DNA of 64,000 nucleotides, taken from positions 1-64,000 of the forward strand of contig JAQWPT010000032.1 in the NCBI GenBank assembly GCA_029245245.1, read 5' to 3'. The number at the start of each line of letters is the position of its first letter. The first letter of the stretch is position 1. This document shows, piece after piece, positions 1-9,890 of this stretch. Below the pieces are notes generated by a model. It was not told where the DNA came from. It did no database searches and saw only the letters and a list, made by a program, of their open reading frames with translations. Source of the stretch: Phycisphaerales bacterium. GTDB lineage: Bacteria > Planctomycetota > Phycisphaerae > Phycisphaerales > SM1A02. Made by a program: the position numbers and the translations under genes.

Positions 1-1194
1 CGGCTCCCCGAGGGTCTCCGGGTCAAACGGAGCCGTGAACTCAAGGCGGAACCCCTCGGGGCGAGCTCGCATGGTCCGGACAGCAAACGGCGCCGTCCCG
101 CCGAATCGAACATGTTGCAGGCCGTTGCCGCGTGAACCCAGTGACGGCCATCCTCGATCGGTCATGCCCACCACCAGCGTGGGCTCGTCCGACTCGACCC
201 AGGCCAGCCGGGTGATTCCGCAGGCGAAGCCCTCCAGGAACGGGAAGCAGGCTCCCTGCCAATGGCCGTCGACTTCTTCAAGGTCCACTCGCATGACGAT
301 CGGCGCGTACTGGTCGCCGACGAAGACCTGTCCCGCGAAGGGACCGAAGCCACCGCCCGTGGTGTCCCAGACCATCCCCGACGGAGAGCGGCCCATCTTG
401 TCGTACGGGAACCACACCGCCGGCAGTTTGAAGTGCTCGATCACCTCGCCCACCTCGGGCATGGGCATGCCGTCGGGCACGTCACCGGGATGCTTGACGC
501 TGGAAGCCTGCAAATCGCACGAGGCAATGCCATGGGGATGCCCGTGAAACTCCCCGACCTCCAGGTGGCTGAGCTTGCTCGCCCCGCACCATTCGCCCTG
601 GTTGTCGGTGTAGAAGATGTCGCCGTCGGGGCTGGACTCGATCCCCGCCGGCGATCGCAGGCCGGCACTCGCTCCGTCCATGACACCCTCGGGCGTGATG
701 CGCACCGCCCAGCCTCGCCAGTTCGCGTTTCCAAACGGCTCCTCGCCAAAGGGCTTGTTCAGGGTGACCCAGAAGTCGCCATTGGCATCGCGCCGAGGGC
801 CGAACGCGTACTCGTGGTAGTTGCCGCTGATTTCCCAGTCATCACAGACCGTCTCAAGCAGGTCGATGCGATCGTCTCCATCGACATCCCGCAGTCGACT
901 GAGTTCTCCCCGCTGCACCGTGTAGATCCAGTCGTCGACCACGAGCAGTCCAAGTGGTTCATGCAGTCCATCAAGGGCGAGCGTGAATACCGGGGCGTCC
1001 CCGAAGGCATCACGCACGATCCAGAGTTCGCCACGGCGGGTGCAGACTGCGAGCGTGTCGCTGTCGATGGAGGCGATTCCTCCGACCTCGAGCACCGCGG
1101 CCTCCGGGACGACGACATCCTCGATGATCCAGCCCTGGTCAGGCGCCGCGGCGGATGCCTGGCAGAGCACGAATGAGATCAGCAGTTCCTGCAT
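1..1194 (-). CDS. Sorbosone/glucose dehydrogenase-like beta-propeller protein, exported (C-terminus cut by window)
   Basis: The reading frame is open for 398 codons from an ATG at 1194 to the window edge, so the C-terminus is missing. The N-terminus (MQELLISFVLCQASAAAP) looks like a signal peptide. The body has propeller-like strands with SPAGIESSPDGDIFYTDNQG and a later MGRSPSGMVWDTTGGGFGPF segment, as in the PVC-group proteins related to L-sorbosone dehydrogenase. The start codon overlaps the stop of the upstream cytochrome-like gene by one base (TGATG), so the two are probably translationally coupled and work together in the periplasm, perhaps as a dehydrogenase with its electron acceptor (inference). 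The substrate cannot be told from the sequence. Confidence 0.75.
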   Translation of the reverse strand, partial: MQELLISFVLCQASAAAPDQGWIIEDVVVPEAAVLEVGGIASIDSDTLAVCTRRGELWIVRDAFGDAPVFTLALDGLHEPLGLLVVDDWIYTVQRGELSRLRDVDGDDRIDLLETVCDDWEISGNYHEYAFGPRRDANGDFWVTLNKPFGEEPFGNANWRGWAVRITPEGVMDGASAGLRSPAGIESSPDGDIFYTDNQGEWCGASKLSHLEVGEFHGHPHGIASCDLQASSVKHPGDVPDGMPMPEVGEVIEHFKLPAVWFPYDKMGRSPSGMVWDTTGGGFGPFAGQVFVGDQYAPIVMRVDLEEVDGHWQGACFPFLEGFACGITRLAWVESDEPTLVVGMTDRGWPSLGSRGNGLQHVRFGGTAPFAVRTMRARPEGFRLEFTAPFDPETLGEP

Positions 1195-3866
1195 CACCAC
1201 GCCACCTCCACCTTCACCGTTCCAGTCCAGTGTCCCGAACCGTCTCCCGCCTGCCGAAGCCGGATTGGGACAAGCAACTCCTGCATGCCGTCGATGGATC
1301 GAACCATCCCGTCGCCTTCGAGCACCGTGATTTCGAGGTCATCGTCGATCATGAAGCGACCGTCTCCCTGCTCGATGATGCGGCCACCAACCGCTGCCCG
1401 CAGGTGGACTCCCCCGATGAACCGGGGCACCGTCACCTCGAATCCGCGCCGAATGCTGCTGCCCCCCTCGCTCAGGAAAGCCTCGGCATGCTCGGCGATC
1501 TCAAGTGCTCCCTGCCTGGTGATGAAGTACGGCCGTCGTGCTGCATCGCGGCGAATTCCAGCCCCCTCACCGTCGACCAGGGGCCATGGCGCATCGTCCG
1601 AGGAGAGCACCGTGACGGCAGGACCCGGCGGCAGTTCCACGATGTCGGTGCCACCAGGTGACTGGACGGCTCCAGCCCGCTGGTGCCAGGTGCCGCGTGC
1701 ATCCATGAAATCCCCACGCCACAGGATCGCCATGCGATCATTCGTCCCATCCCATGCCACGTGAGCACGCTGCGGGAACCCCACTGCGATGGTGCGTGGA
1801 CCAACGCCCTCCATGAAGGTCCCGAAGAGCACGGGCTCCTCGACCGCGGCGAGGTCATAGGACCCGGGGTCGAGTTCCACCCCGGCGGGGATCGGCATGG
1901 AGGGGCCAAGCGACAGGTAGTTCCAGATCGCATCGACCTGCTGCGTCGGATCTCCATCCAGCACGTCGGGGAAGATCGCGTGCTCGGACGCGAAGAAGGC
2001 CGGCATTCGTGTCCCCGGCCGCATGCCCGGTGGATCAAGCAGCCAGGATCGGAACCAGCCCGGGCGGATGCGATCCGCGGTATCGATGAGATCGACTCCC
2101 GGTTCGCCGAGGCTCTCGTTGCCGTCGAAGGAATGGCACTCGATGCACTTGAATCCGTCGATGCCAACCAACTGGTGACCAATGGCGGCATGTTCCACGG
2201 AGAATGCCGGCGACCGATCATCGCCGGGCACCGCATCGGCTGCATGGAACAGGCCCGGCATCGATTCAACGGCCGCTCCGAAGAAGGGCATGCGTGCGTT
2301 CATGTACGGCCGGGCTCGTGCGCCATCAAAGACGCTCCGGATCCACGACTCGTGCAGCTTGTTGCCCACTCCCGTGAGGTCGGGGGGGATCCTGGCTTCA
2401 TCACCGAGTTCGACGTCGCTGGTGAAGAGCGGGTTCAGTGCCGGCGATGGTCCACCGACACCATCGCGGGCATGGCAGGCGTAGCAGTCGAGGTTGAGCA
2501 TCGCGTGGTCCACCGCGACGGCGGCCGGCAACGGCTCCTGAAGCGATGCCCGGGCAGTCACCACCGAGTCAAGAGCCGTGCGCTGGACCGCATCGAACCC
2601 GTAGTCGGGCAGGCCGACCTGCACGGACGGGGCCAGGCAACCTCGTCCCGGGGTCAACTCGTCCAAGGGCGTCGCTCCGGCGGGAATGCCCGGCACGTGG
2701 CAGGCTGCGCAGCCGAGTTTCACGAAGGCACGCTCTCCCCGGGTGACCGCTGAAGGGTTGAGCTGCATGTTGCCCCGTGGCGGGGTGTACACCGCCGACT
2801 GGGAACTGAACGCACCAGGTGGAACGATTTCATGTTCGTCATCGTTCGGCCCCTTCCATTCCAGTTCAAGCTCCTCGTCCCATCCCAACTCGAAGTGGAC
2901 GACCTGGATCGAGTGACGACCGGCTACGAGTTCGAGCACCGCCTCCTTCGTCGTAACCGGATGCACCGCGCCGTTGTCGATGACCATCTCCCCATCAATC
3001 CAGAGCCAGGAGCCATCATCAGATGACAGCAGGAAGGACCATGTCCCGGCCTCGGGAATCTCGATCGAGCCGCTCATCCGAAGCGCGAACATGTCCCGGC
3101 CGTCGAATTCATCCGCGGTCACCTCGTCGGTGACGAAGATGTCAACCGGCTCGAACTCCGACAGGTCCCCCCGCCTGATCTCCCGGTCGATCTCATAGAC
3201 CTCCGTGAGCAGCCCCGGCTCCTCAGTCAACGTATCCAGGTCGGTCTGCTCCCGCAGCAGCCAGGCCGCCAGTGCATGAGCCTCCGCGGGATCCAGGTCC
3301 ATGGAAGGCATGCGCCCCGATGGATGCACGGCCACGGGATCCAGCAGGAAGGCCTCCAACTCGTCCATGGATGTCTGTCCGGCCAGGCGAGTTGCGTCGT
3401 CGTGCTCGTGGCACGCAAAGCAGCCGATGGTTTCCCAGATCCGCCGTCCGTGCTCGGGAATGCTCGGCATCACCTGTGCCTGTTCGGCCTGGAATGGACC
3501 GCCGAGAGACTGCAAATACTGCACGAGATCGTCAGCGAGACCGGCCTGCTCCGCTTCACCAAGTCCGTGCAGGAGCGACGGCATGTCGTGACGTCCCCGG
3601 GTCGAGACGGGCTCGAGAATGAACGTCCGCATCGCGGCGGGGCTCATGCGGGCCCCGACATCATTCAGCAGTGGAGCCTGCAGCATTCCGATCCGGGCAT
3701 GCACGCCCGCAGTGGCTCGGTGGCAGGCAAGACAGTTGGAAGTCGCCACGAGATGTTCACCAAGTCGATCCCGCTGCGCAGATCCGTCATCGCTTCCACC
3801 GCGATCGCAGCCAGAACATGCCAGCAGAATCAGTACCCATGGAAGGCAGGCACGAAAAGGCTTCAC
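1194..3866 (-). CDS. Multi-CxxCH (cytochrome c-like) lipoprotein with an internal PA14 domain
   Basis: About 890 aa from a GTG start that overlaps the stop of the upstream protease gene (GTGA). An ATG-free extension of 23 codons upstream is possible but unlikely, because the GTG gives a clean lipoprotein signal (MKPFRACLPWVLILLAC, with Cys17 or Cys20 as the lipid site). There are five CxxCH haem-attachment motifs: CLACH (45-49), CFACH (149-153), then CAACH, CYACH and CIECH in the second half. Between the second and third motifs lies a PA14-like beta domain (about 220-345) with SFLLSSDDGSWLWIDGEMVI. PA14 usually binds carbohydrate and c-type haem domains carry electrons, so a surface or periplasmic redox protein that touches a polysaccharide is plausible. 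The C-terminal 250 residues are not recognised. Confidence 0.85.
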   Translation of the reverse strand: MKPFRACLPWVLILLACSGCDRGGSDDGSAQRDRLGEHLVATSNCLACHRATAGVHARIGMLQAPLLNDVGARMSPAAMRTFILEPVSTRGRHDMPSLLHGLGEAEQAGLADDLVQYLQSLGGPFQAEQAQVMPSIPEHGRRIWETIGCFACHEHDDATRLAGQTSMDELEAFLLDPVAVHPSGRMPSMDLDPAEAHALAAWLLREQTDLDTLTEEPGLLTEVYEIDREIRRGDLSEFEPVDIFVTDEVTADEFDGRDMFALRMSGSIEIPEAGTWSFLLSSDDGSWLWIDGEMVIDNGAVHPVTTKEAVLELVAGRHSIQVVHFELGWDEELELEWKGPNDDEHEIVPPGAFSSQSAVYTPPRGNMQLNPSAVTRGERAFVKLGCAACHVPGIPAGATPLDELTPGRGCLAPSVQVGLPDYGFDAVQRTALDSVVTARASLQEPLPAAVAVDHAMLNLDCYACHARDGVGGPSPALNPLFTSDVELGDEARIPPDLTGVGNKLHESWIRSVFDGARARPYMNARMPFFGAAVESMPGLFHAADAVPGDDRSPAFSVEHAAIGHQLVGIDGFKCIECHSFDGNESLGEPGVDLIDTADRIRPGWFRSWLLDPPGMRPGTRMPAFFASEHAIFPDVLDGDPTQQVDAIWNYLSLGPSMPIPAGVELDPGSYDLAAVEEPVLFGTFMEGVGPRTIAVGFPQRAHVAWDGTNDRMAILWRGDFMDARGTWHQRAGAVQSPGGTDIVELPPGPAVTVLSSDDAPWPLVDGEGAGIRRDAARRPYFITRQGALEIAEHAEAFLSEGGSSIRRGFEVTVPRFIGGVHLRAAVGGRIIEQGDGRFMIDDDLEITVLEGDGMVRSIDGMQELLVPIRLRQAGDGSGHWTGTVKVEVAW

Positions 3867-6800
3867 AGCGGCGGGTACTCCCCGGGGAATGCCAGGAGCA
3901 TGGCCCGGCGCTGCCCCTCGGCCAGGTGATTCCACTCCAACGCCTCGAGCAGTTCCAATCGAATGTCATGGAGTTCCCGTTCACGAGGATGCTTCTTCAG
4001 CCGGGCATCGACGAGCTCCAACGCCGTAGCCAGACGCTGCTCCATCCGCGCTCGACCAAGCTCAAGCTTCCATCCGCCCTCCTCGTCCGCGGGATCGCTC
4101 CATTCGTCCAGCTCGTTCCAGGTGGCATTGAACGCATCGGTCGCCTCGGGGGCATCCCCTGCTTCCGCCATTTCCAACTGCACACGCCCCCGGGCCATCA
4201 GGGCCGCGACCAGGTGCTCATGAGCCTCCTTCATCCGCTGGACCTCGTCCTCATCAACCTCCTCGCCATCGTGCTCACGCCCCCGCCAGGCCGCGAGCTC
4301 CTCGAGGTCGATGGCCTCGATGATCGCATCGGCTGCGGCCAGCATGGCCCGGCGATGATCATCGTCTTCAAGCGTCTCGTCCTGTTCGGTCCAGGTCAGT
4401 CTCGCGGCCAGGACGTCCATGTCGGCGGGATCCTCACTCAGTCGTGATCGCACCAGCGCCTCGAACTCTGGCCGCTCCGTTTCATGATCGAACAGCAGAA
4501 GGTGGCGAACCTGCACATCGGCCATCGCCTCCTCCATGTCATCCCGTGTCGAGGATTCGTCTTCCTCTTCATCCTTCGATCCGGGCTTCTTCGTCGGCAC
4601 CGCCGACTCCGCGATGGTCATGGCCAGCGGCCATCCATCCGGGTTCTCCCCGGCACCGACCGTGTCGGATGACCCCGAACCAAACGACATGGTTCCAACC
4701 AGCAGGTCGCCCGGTTCGCCAGCCTTGTTCTGTGAAGCCACCGATGGTGCCGCGATGTACAGCGGAGCAGATTCTCCGTGTCGCAGAATGCGATCGGCGT
4801 ACGTGCCGGAACCGGTCATGACCTGGTCGGGATGTGACCGGATCTTCAGGGAGATCGACGAAGACAACCTTCGATCCAGGCACAGTGGAAGATCCTCAAG
4901 TCGCTCCAGTTCGGACGACTCGTCATGGCGTACGTGGAACAGCACGGTGTACGTGCCCTTGCTGAGCTTGTGGAAGTCGTCGTCCACGGTCGCAAGCACC
5001 AGTTTCTTGGCGTCATCGAAGACGAGGATCATGGTCGATTCGTAGTCCCGGGAGTACTCGAGCCCCTGCTCCCACAGACGGACCGACGCGTCCTTTTTCA
5101 GCGTGAACTCGTAGGTCGACACCAGTTCATGAATGAGCCGGCCCTCGGGCAGTTCGTCCCGATCACGTGACAGCGGCTCGATGCGTCGGTCGGTGGACTG
5201 CAGCCAGCTCCGCACGAACGTGAAGGAACCCGAGGGGTCGAGTTCCTCCGGGCCCAGCGGGGCCCGGACATCCATGGTGGTGAACAACCGGTTGCCATCG
5301 AGCACGATCGGATCAGCCTCCGGAACCAGGCCGTGTGCGCTCACCGTGACATCCACCTCCCCTTCCTCAAGGCTCGACCAGTACTGGGCAATGGCCAGTT
5401 CCATGGTGCGCCCCCCGATGGCGGGAATGCTCACCAGGGCCCGATCATCATCCTCGAACCGGACGTACTTGCGCACGTTTGAATCGCTGTAGGCTCTCCC
5501 GTCTTCCAACTGGGTTGCATGCACGACCAGGGTCCGCTTCGTCGAGGCGTCCTGCCGCTGCATCTGCACATCGACCCACGTCGTCCCCTGCGGAAGATCC
5601 AGGTACCAGCGACGGATCTCGCCAGGCGCAAAGACCACGCGTTCCTCCATCGTCCAGTCATTTTCCTGTTCCAGGTGCACGGGACGAAGCACTGTCACGG
5701 GAAGCCGTGCGATCGGCCCGGCATTGGATTCGGATGCATCGAAGATCAGGACCTCAGCGAAATGGTTTCCTGGCTCGAGTCCCGTCGGATCCACCCGGAC
5801 GTCGAACCGCTTGCCTCCATGCACGAGCAGCATGGTCTGCGGGACATCGATCCAGTCGGCTGTGGACTCGAATCGCAGCGACAGCTCGTACTCGGCCTGC
5901 CGACGACGATCCGCATCCCGCGGAAAGATCGGAGAAATCGTGACGGGCACGGTCGCGACCTGGTTGTTCTCCCAGGACTCGCGGAGGTAGATGCCCCGAC
6001 CCGCGTGTCTGCCGGAAGTCCTGACGGACAATCGCACATCGGCATCATCCCGATCTCCATGAGCTGCAAGCCAATCCCAGGCCGCCGGTACGTCGATGAG
6101 CCCGGCCCCGAGACTGAACCGGTCCATTCCCGGCACCGGCCGCGCGGTGTTCATGATGGCTCGGCGAATCAAGTGCGGCGTCCAGGTACGCCCCTCTTCC
6201 TTGAGGCCACTGCACAGCAAGGCCAGCGAGCCGCAGACATTTGGAGACGACATCGATGTGCCGTTCTTGAGCGAATGACGCTTGAGCGTCCAGACGGGCA
6301 TGGGTGACACCGCGCCCCCGGGCCCGCTGATGTCGACGCCCAGATCGCCATCTGAGGCCGGCCCTCGGCTCGACCAGGTGTAGTGCAGCGAGTCGTAGGG
6401 CTCGCGGAATGAATACTGGTCGCGCATCATCTCGGGTGTCAGCATCGCCCCGACGCCGATCACCTCGGTGGTCGTCCCGCCCGGGGTTCCAACCGTCGTC
6501 AGGTTCGGGCCGGAGTTGCCGGCACTGGCCACGAAGATGACCCCATGCTCGTTGACGATGTCACGGTAGAGGTTGATGATCCGGCCGTGGTTCGGAAATC
6601 CGGTTGACCCACCGTAGGACATGTTGATCAGGTCGCACCGGTTGCGAAGCACCGCGATGAGTCCACGGACCTCGCCGGTCCCCAGCGAGGTGGATCCGAG
6701 GCGGGAGTCGCCGATCTTGACCGAGACGATTCCCGCTCCAGGCGCAATGCCATCGAGCTCAGGCTGTCCCGGGAAGTGGGCCGCCACCGTGCCCGCGACA

Positions 6801-7705
6801 TGGGTCCCGTGAGATCCGGAATCGACGACGATGGACAGCACGTCACCTTCCTCGTACACGTTGATGCCGTAGTTCATCAGGTCGGTGGTGCCGAAGGTGC
6901 TCCAATGGTGGTGGATCCGGTAGTCCTCAAGCAGGACTTCATCCGACAGATCACCGTCCTCGTCGCGATCGATGACTCCACGCCAATGCTCTCCATCGTG
7001 GAAGACGATGCAGTCGTAGACCGGACCCGGATCGTCATACCCCTCCGCAAGTTCGCGAAGGTGCTCCAGGCGGGCTTCGAGTTCCTCCCGCTCCCGTCGC
7101 TCGTCATCCGTTTCTTCTTCGTGGTCACGACGAAACGCCTCCAACTTCGTAGCAGCGTCTGCTTCAAGGGCACGTTGCTTGATGTCGAACTCCTTGCGAC
7201 GCTCCTTCTTCATCCTCGAGACGAGGTCGCCGGGAAAGAGGTCCCATGCCGACTTGATGCCGACGCGCCACTGTCCATCGGTGTTCGTCCAGTCCGTCGG
7301 CAGGTGAAGCGTTCGCCCCGTCAGTCCCTCGATGGTGCCTTCTTCCGACGCCTCCCGAACCGTCGACGTATCCACGTCCCCACTTCCGGTGCCGTCAACG
7401 AGATCCACGATCTTGGTGTGCCCTTCCGTGGTCACCTGGAGCCCCGGGGCCCCGGGGTCGACTCCCTGGTCGAAGATGGCCACCACGATCCCGCGGCCAT
7501 CGGCATCTGGCCGCGAAGACAGGAACTCCGCGGCACCTGTCTCGATCTTGGGCTGGTACTCGCGCAACACCGGCTCCGTGGATGCAGCAGATGCCGCAGC
7601 AGGCGGGGTGGTCGCCGGCGCCGGCATGGCGGCGCGGCCGGGAGTGGTCGGTGACGAGGAACATCCTGCAAGGATGAACACAAGGACAATCGGGGATCGG
7701 CGCAT
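3863..7705 (-). CDS. Subtilisin-family peptidase resembling tripeptidyl-peptidase II, predicted lipoprotein
   Basis: About 1280 aa. The start at 7705 has GGAG upstream and gives a lipoprotein signal MRRSPIVLVFILAGC (lipid Cys15). The S8 catalytic set is visible: Asp79 in IFDQGVDPGAPGLQVTTEG, His299 in GSHGTHVAG, oxyanion Asn397 in SAGNSGPN and Ser484 in NGTSMSSPN. The FDQGVDPGAPG and DGTGSGDVDTST segments, the insert of about 220 residues between Asp and His (including a charged helical stretch near 165-222) and the total length are those of tripeptidyl-peptidase II rather than of ordinary subtilisins. Eukaryotic TPPII is cytosolic and removes tripeptides; here the signal predicts an envelope location. 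It lies 72 bases downstream of an amino-acid permease and overlaps the next gene by four bases. Confidence 0.9.
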   Translation of the reverse strand: MRRSPIVLVFILAGCSSSPTTPGRAAMPAPATTPPAAASAASTEPVLREYQPKIETGAAEFLSSRPDADGRGIVVAIFDQGVDPGAPGLQVTTEGHTKIVDLVDGTGSGDVDTSTVREASEEGTIEGLTGRTLHLPTDWTNTDGQWRVGIKSAWDLFPGDLVSRMKKERRKEFDIKQRALEADAATKLEAFRRDHEEETDDERREREELEARLEHLRELAEGYDDPGPVYDCIVFHDGEHWRGVIDRDEDGDLSDEVLLEDYRIHHHWSTFGTTDLMNYGINVYEEGDVLSIVVDSGSHGTHVAGTVAAHFPGQPELDGIAPGAGIVSVKIGDSRLGSTSLGTGEVRGLIAVLRNRCDLINMSYGGSTGFPNHGRIINLYRDIVNEHGVIFVASAGNSGPNLTTVGTPGGTTTEVIGVGAMLTPEMMRDQYSFREPYDSLHYTWSSRGPASDGDLGVDISGPGGAVSPMPVWTLKRHSLKNGTSMSSPNVCGSLALLCSGLKEEGRTWTPHLIRRAIMNTARPVPGMDRFSLGAGLIDVPAAWDWLAAHGDRDDADVRLSVRTSGRHAGRGIYLRESWENNQVATVPVTISPIFPRDADRRRQAEYELSLRFESTADWIDVPQTMLLVHGGKRFDVRVDPTGLEPGNHFAEVLIFDASESNAGPIARLPVTVLRPVHLEQENDWTMEERVVFAPGEIRRWYLDLPQGTTWVDVQMQRQDASTKRTLVVHATQLEDGRAYSDSNVRKYVRFEDDDRALVSIPAIGGRTMELAIAQYWSSLEEGEVDVTVSAHGLVPEADPIVLDGNRLFTTMDVRAPLGPEELDPSGSFTFVRSWLQSTDRRIEPLSRDRDELPEGRLIHELVSTYEFTLKKDASVRLWEQGLEYSRDYESTMILVFDDAKKLVLATVDDDFHKLSKGTYTVLFHVRHDESSELERLEDLPLCLDRRLSSSISLKIRSHPDQVMTGSGTYADRILRHGESAPLYIAAPSVASQNKAGEPGDLLVGTMSFGSGSSDTVGAGENPDGWPLAMTIAESAVPTKKPGSKDEEEDESSTRDDMEEAMADVQVRHLLLFDHETERPEFEALVRSRLSEDPADMDVLAARLTWTEQDETLEDDDHRRAMLAAADAIIEAIDLEELAAWRGREHDGEEVDEDEVQRMKEAHEHLVAALMARGRVQLEMAEAGDAPEATDAFNATWNELDEWSDPADEEGGWKLELGRARMEQRLATALELVDARLKKHPRERELHDIRLELLEALEWNHLAEGQRRAMLLAFPGEYPPL

Positions 7706-7777
7706 GATGGCTCCATTCTCGGGATCAGGAGCCCGCATGGTAGCACTGCACGGAGGATATGGCGGACGGCCAGGAGT

Positions 7778-9229
7778 TCAGGAATCGATTGGGGGCGTGT
7801 GGCTGACGTCCTCGAACTCCTCACTCTTCCAGTCTGGTTTTCGAAGCGCATAGACCACGAATGGAACGAGCAGGGCAACGATGAAGAAGGTAATGGTCAA
7901 GCACACGAACCAGACTGGATCCATCGGCATGTTGGCGTCATCCGGTGGAGTGAAGAGGATGAAGATCCCCGCCGTTCCCACGAAAGCGCCGGTACCGGCC
8001 ACGAGCCACATGCCCGGCAAGCCCCCGGGAATCTTGAACGGACGTTCGACATTCGGCCGCGTGTAGCGGAGCACGATCGCCGAGACGAACATCAGCACGT
8101 ACATCACCAGGTACAACTGTGCGGACAGAACGGTGGCGATGTAGAAGACACTGTTCATGTCGACGAAGGCGTAGAGCAGGCACAGCAGGGTCACGATGGC
8201 CGCCTGGAGCAGCAGCAGGTTGCGAGGCACCTTGGCACGATTGACCTTCTGAAATGCCGGGGGGATGACCCCGTCTTCGGCGGCATAGCGAAGCGTCTCC
8301 ACCGGGCCGATGATCCACACGATCATGTGTCCCACCATGCCCAGCAGGACACAGAACCCAAGCAGTGGAATCCACCCGGTGAGACCGTAGAAGCTGAGGA
8401 AGTGATGAAACACCTCCAGCGGCCCGGCAGCCATCGACTCATGTTCCCTGGGAACGAGGATCGCCACCGACAGCGCCCCCAGGATCGATACTCCCAGCAC
8501 GAGAATCATCGAGACGAAGAGGGACAGCGGAATGGTGCGATTGGGGTGCTTGACGCGACGGAAATGCACACCATTGACCTCGAGTCCGGACAGAAACGAG
8601 AACAGGGTCATGGCGATGGCGACCTTGCCCCAGCTCGACAGATCGGGAATGAACGTCTCGGGCTCGAATGACATCTGGGACGGCTGTCCATCGTACAGCC
8701 ACCATGCTGCAAACAGAATGGCGAGCAGGGTTGGAATGAAGGTGCCGACCCAGAGACACAGTGATGTGATGAGGCCACTGAGCTTGATGCCGAACAGGTT
8801 CAACAGCGTCGAGCCCCAGAAGATGCCGATCACCGCGGGAACGGTGTACAACTTCTTGTCTCCCAGATCCGGAGCGAAGACGTCGGCCGCCGCCAGGGCG
8901 CAGACCGCCAGCACGCTGGGGTACCACACGACGATCTGGATCCACTGCATCCAACTGGCCACGAAGGCCCAGCGAATGCCAAGGGCCTCCTTCACCCAGG
9001 CGTAGACACCCCCTTCGCGCGGAAATCCAACTCCGAGTTCCGCGGCGACGAATCCAACGGGAATGAAGTAGACCAGGCCGAAGAAGAGGTACCAGGTCAC
9101 CAGCGCCAGGCCGAACCCGGCCATGGTCGGGAAGCCCTCGAGCCCGACGACCAGCGCCGTGTTCATCATGGCGAGCATGAAGAGCGACAGCACCCGGCGA
9201 GGATCCTGATTGGAGTGTGATGCACTCAC
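7778..9229 (-). CDS. APC-superfamily amino acid permease
   Basis: About 483 aa with roughly twelve hydrophobic segments. The first helix contains LVVGLEGFPTMAGFG and is followed by FPREGGVYAWVKEALG, the usual helix 1-2 region of amino acid/polyamine/organocation carriers. A GTG at 9229 is the chosen start because further upstream in-frame starts run into the divergent FMN-reductase gene; no good ribosome site is seen, so this start is uncertain. The gene lies just upstream of the TPPII-like protease on the same strand, which fits uptake of amino acids released by peptide breakdown (inference). The substrate is not predictable. Confidence 0.85.
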   Translation of the reverse strand: MSASHSNQDPRRVLSLFMLAMMNTALVVGLEGFPTMAGFGLALVTWYLFFGLVYFIPVGFVAAELGVGFPREGGVYAWVKEALGIRWAFVASWMQWIQIVVWYPSVLAVCALAAADVFAPDLGDKKLYTVPAVIGIFWGSTLLNLFGIKLSGLITSLCLWVGTFIPTLLAILFAAWWLYDGQPSQMSFEPETFIPDLSSWGKVAIAMTLFSFLSGLEVNGVHFRRVKHPNRTIPLSLFVSMILVLGVSILGALSVAILVPREHESMAAGPLEVFHHFLSFYGLTGWIPLLGFCVLLGMVGHMIVWIIGPVETLRYAAEDGVIPPAFQKVNRAKVPRNLLLLQAAIVTLLCLLYAFVDMNSVFYIATVLSAQLYLVMYVLMFVSAIVLRYTRPNVERPFKIPGGLPGMWLVAGTGAFVGTAGIFILFTPPDDANMPMDPVWFVCLTITFFIVALLVPFVVYALRKPDWKSEEFEDVSHTPPIDS

Positions 9230-9296
9230 GGGGCAGACGGTACACGACACAGCTGGTTCGTGCAGCCTGCCCCGATCTTCGCTAGGCTGCGACGAC

Positions 9297-9890
9297 ATGG
9301 CATCAAACGTGAGCATCCTCGCCTTCAGTGGCAGCCTCAGAACTGACTCTTGGAATCACCGGGTCGTGGAAATTGCCGCCGCCGCCGCACGTGATGCCGG
9401 CGCCGAGGTCACCATCCTGCGACTTCGCGACCATCCCCTGCCCCTCTACGACGGAGGCCTCGAGCAGGAAAGTGGCCTCCCCCCGCAGGCGGTGGAACTG
9501 AAAGGGCTCTTCCGCGAACACGACGGCTTCCTCATCGCCTCCCCCGAGTACAACGGTTCCTACAGCGGGGCCCTGAAGAACACTGTGGACTGGCTCACCC
9601 GACCGCAGGAAGGCTACCCGGGCCTGGACTGCTTCCAGGGAAAGGTCGCGGGACTGCTGTCCTGCTCCCCCGGTCGCCTTGGCGGCATCCGAGGACTGCC
9701 CCACCTGCGGCAACTGCTCTCGGGAATCGGAACGATGGTGCTTGCCCGCCAGATCGCCATACCCCTCATCACGGATGAACTGGGCGAGACCACGACGCTC
9801 CGCACCGAAGCGATGCAGCAGGGAGTGGAACGGCTCGGCCGGGAACTGGTCGAGGTCATCACCGCCATGAAGTCCTCGTCATCCTCCTGA
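9297..9890 (+). CDS. NADPH-dependent FMN reductase family flavoprotein
   Basis: About 197 aa with a flavodoxin-like fold. The FMN phosphate-binding loop FSGSLRTDSWNHRV is near the N-terminus, and the flavin-contacting segment SPEYNGSYSGALKNTVDWL follows at mid-length. Proteins of this family (YieF/ChrR/azoreductase-like) reduce quinones, azo dyes or chromate with NAD(P)H in the cytoplasm; the real substrate is unknown. The ATG at 9297 was chosen over an upstream ATG because the family begins just before this loop. The last 12 bases overlap the convergent sufE-like gene. Confidence 0.9.
   Translation: MASNVSILAFSGSLRTDSWNHRVVEIAAAAARDAGAEVTILRLRDHPLPLYDGGLEQESGLPPQAVELKGLFREHDGFLIASPEYNGSYSGALKNTVDWLTRPQEGYPGLDCFQGKVAGLLSCSPGRLGGIRGLPHLRQLLSGIGTMVLARQIAIPLITDELGETTTLRTEAMQQGVERLGRELVEVITAMKSSSSS

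Noticed and set aside
262-1176. Long plus-strand open frame opposite the propeller gene
   Set aside because: It is antisense to a frame with clear propeller motifs and a signal peptide; the GC bias of the genome produces such mirror frames.
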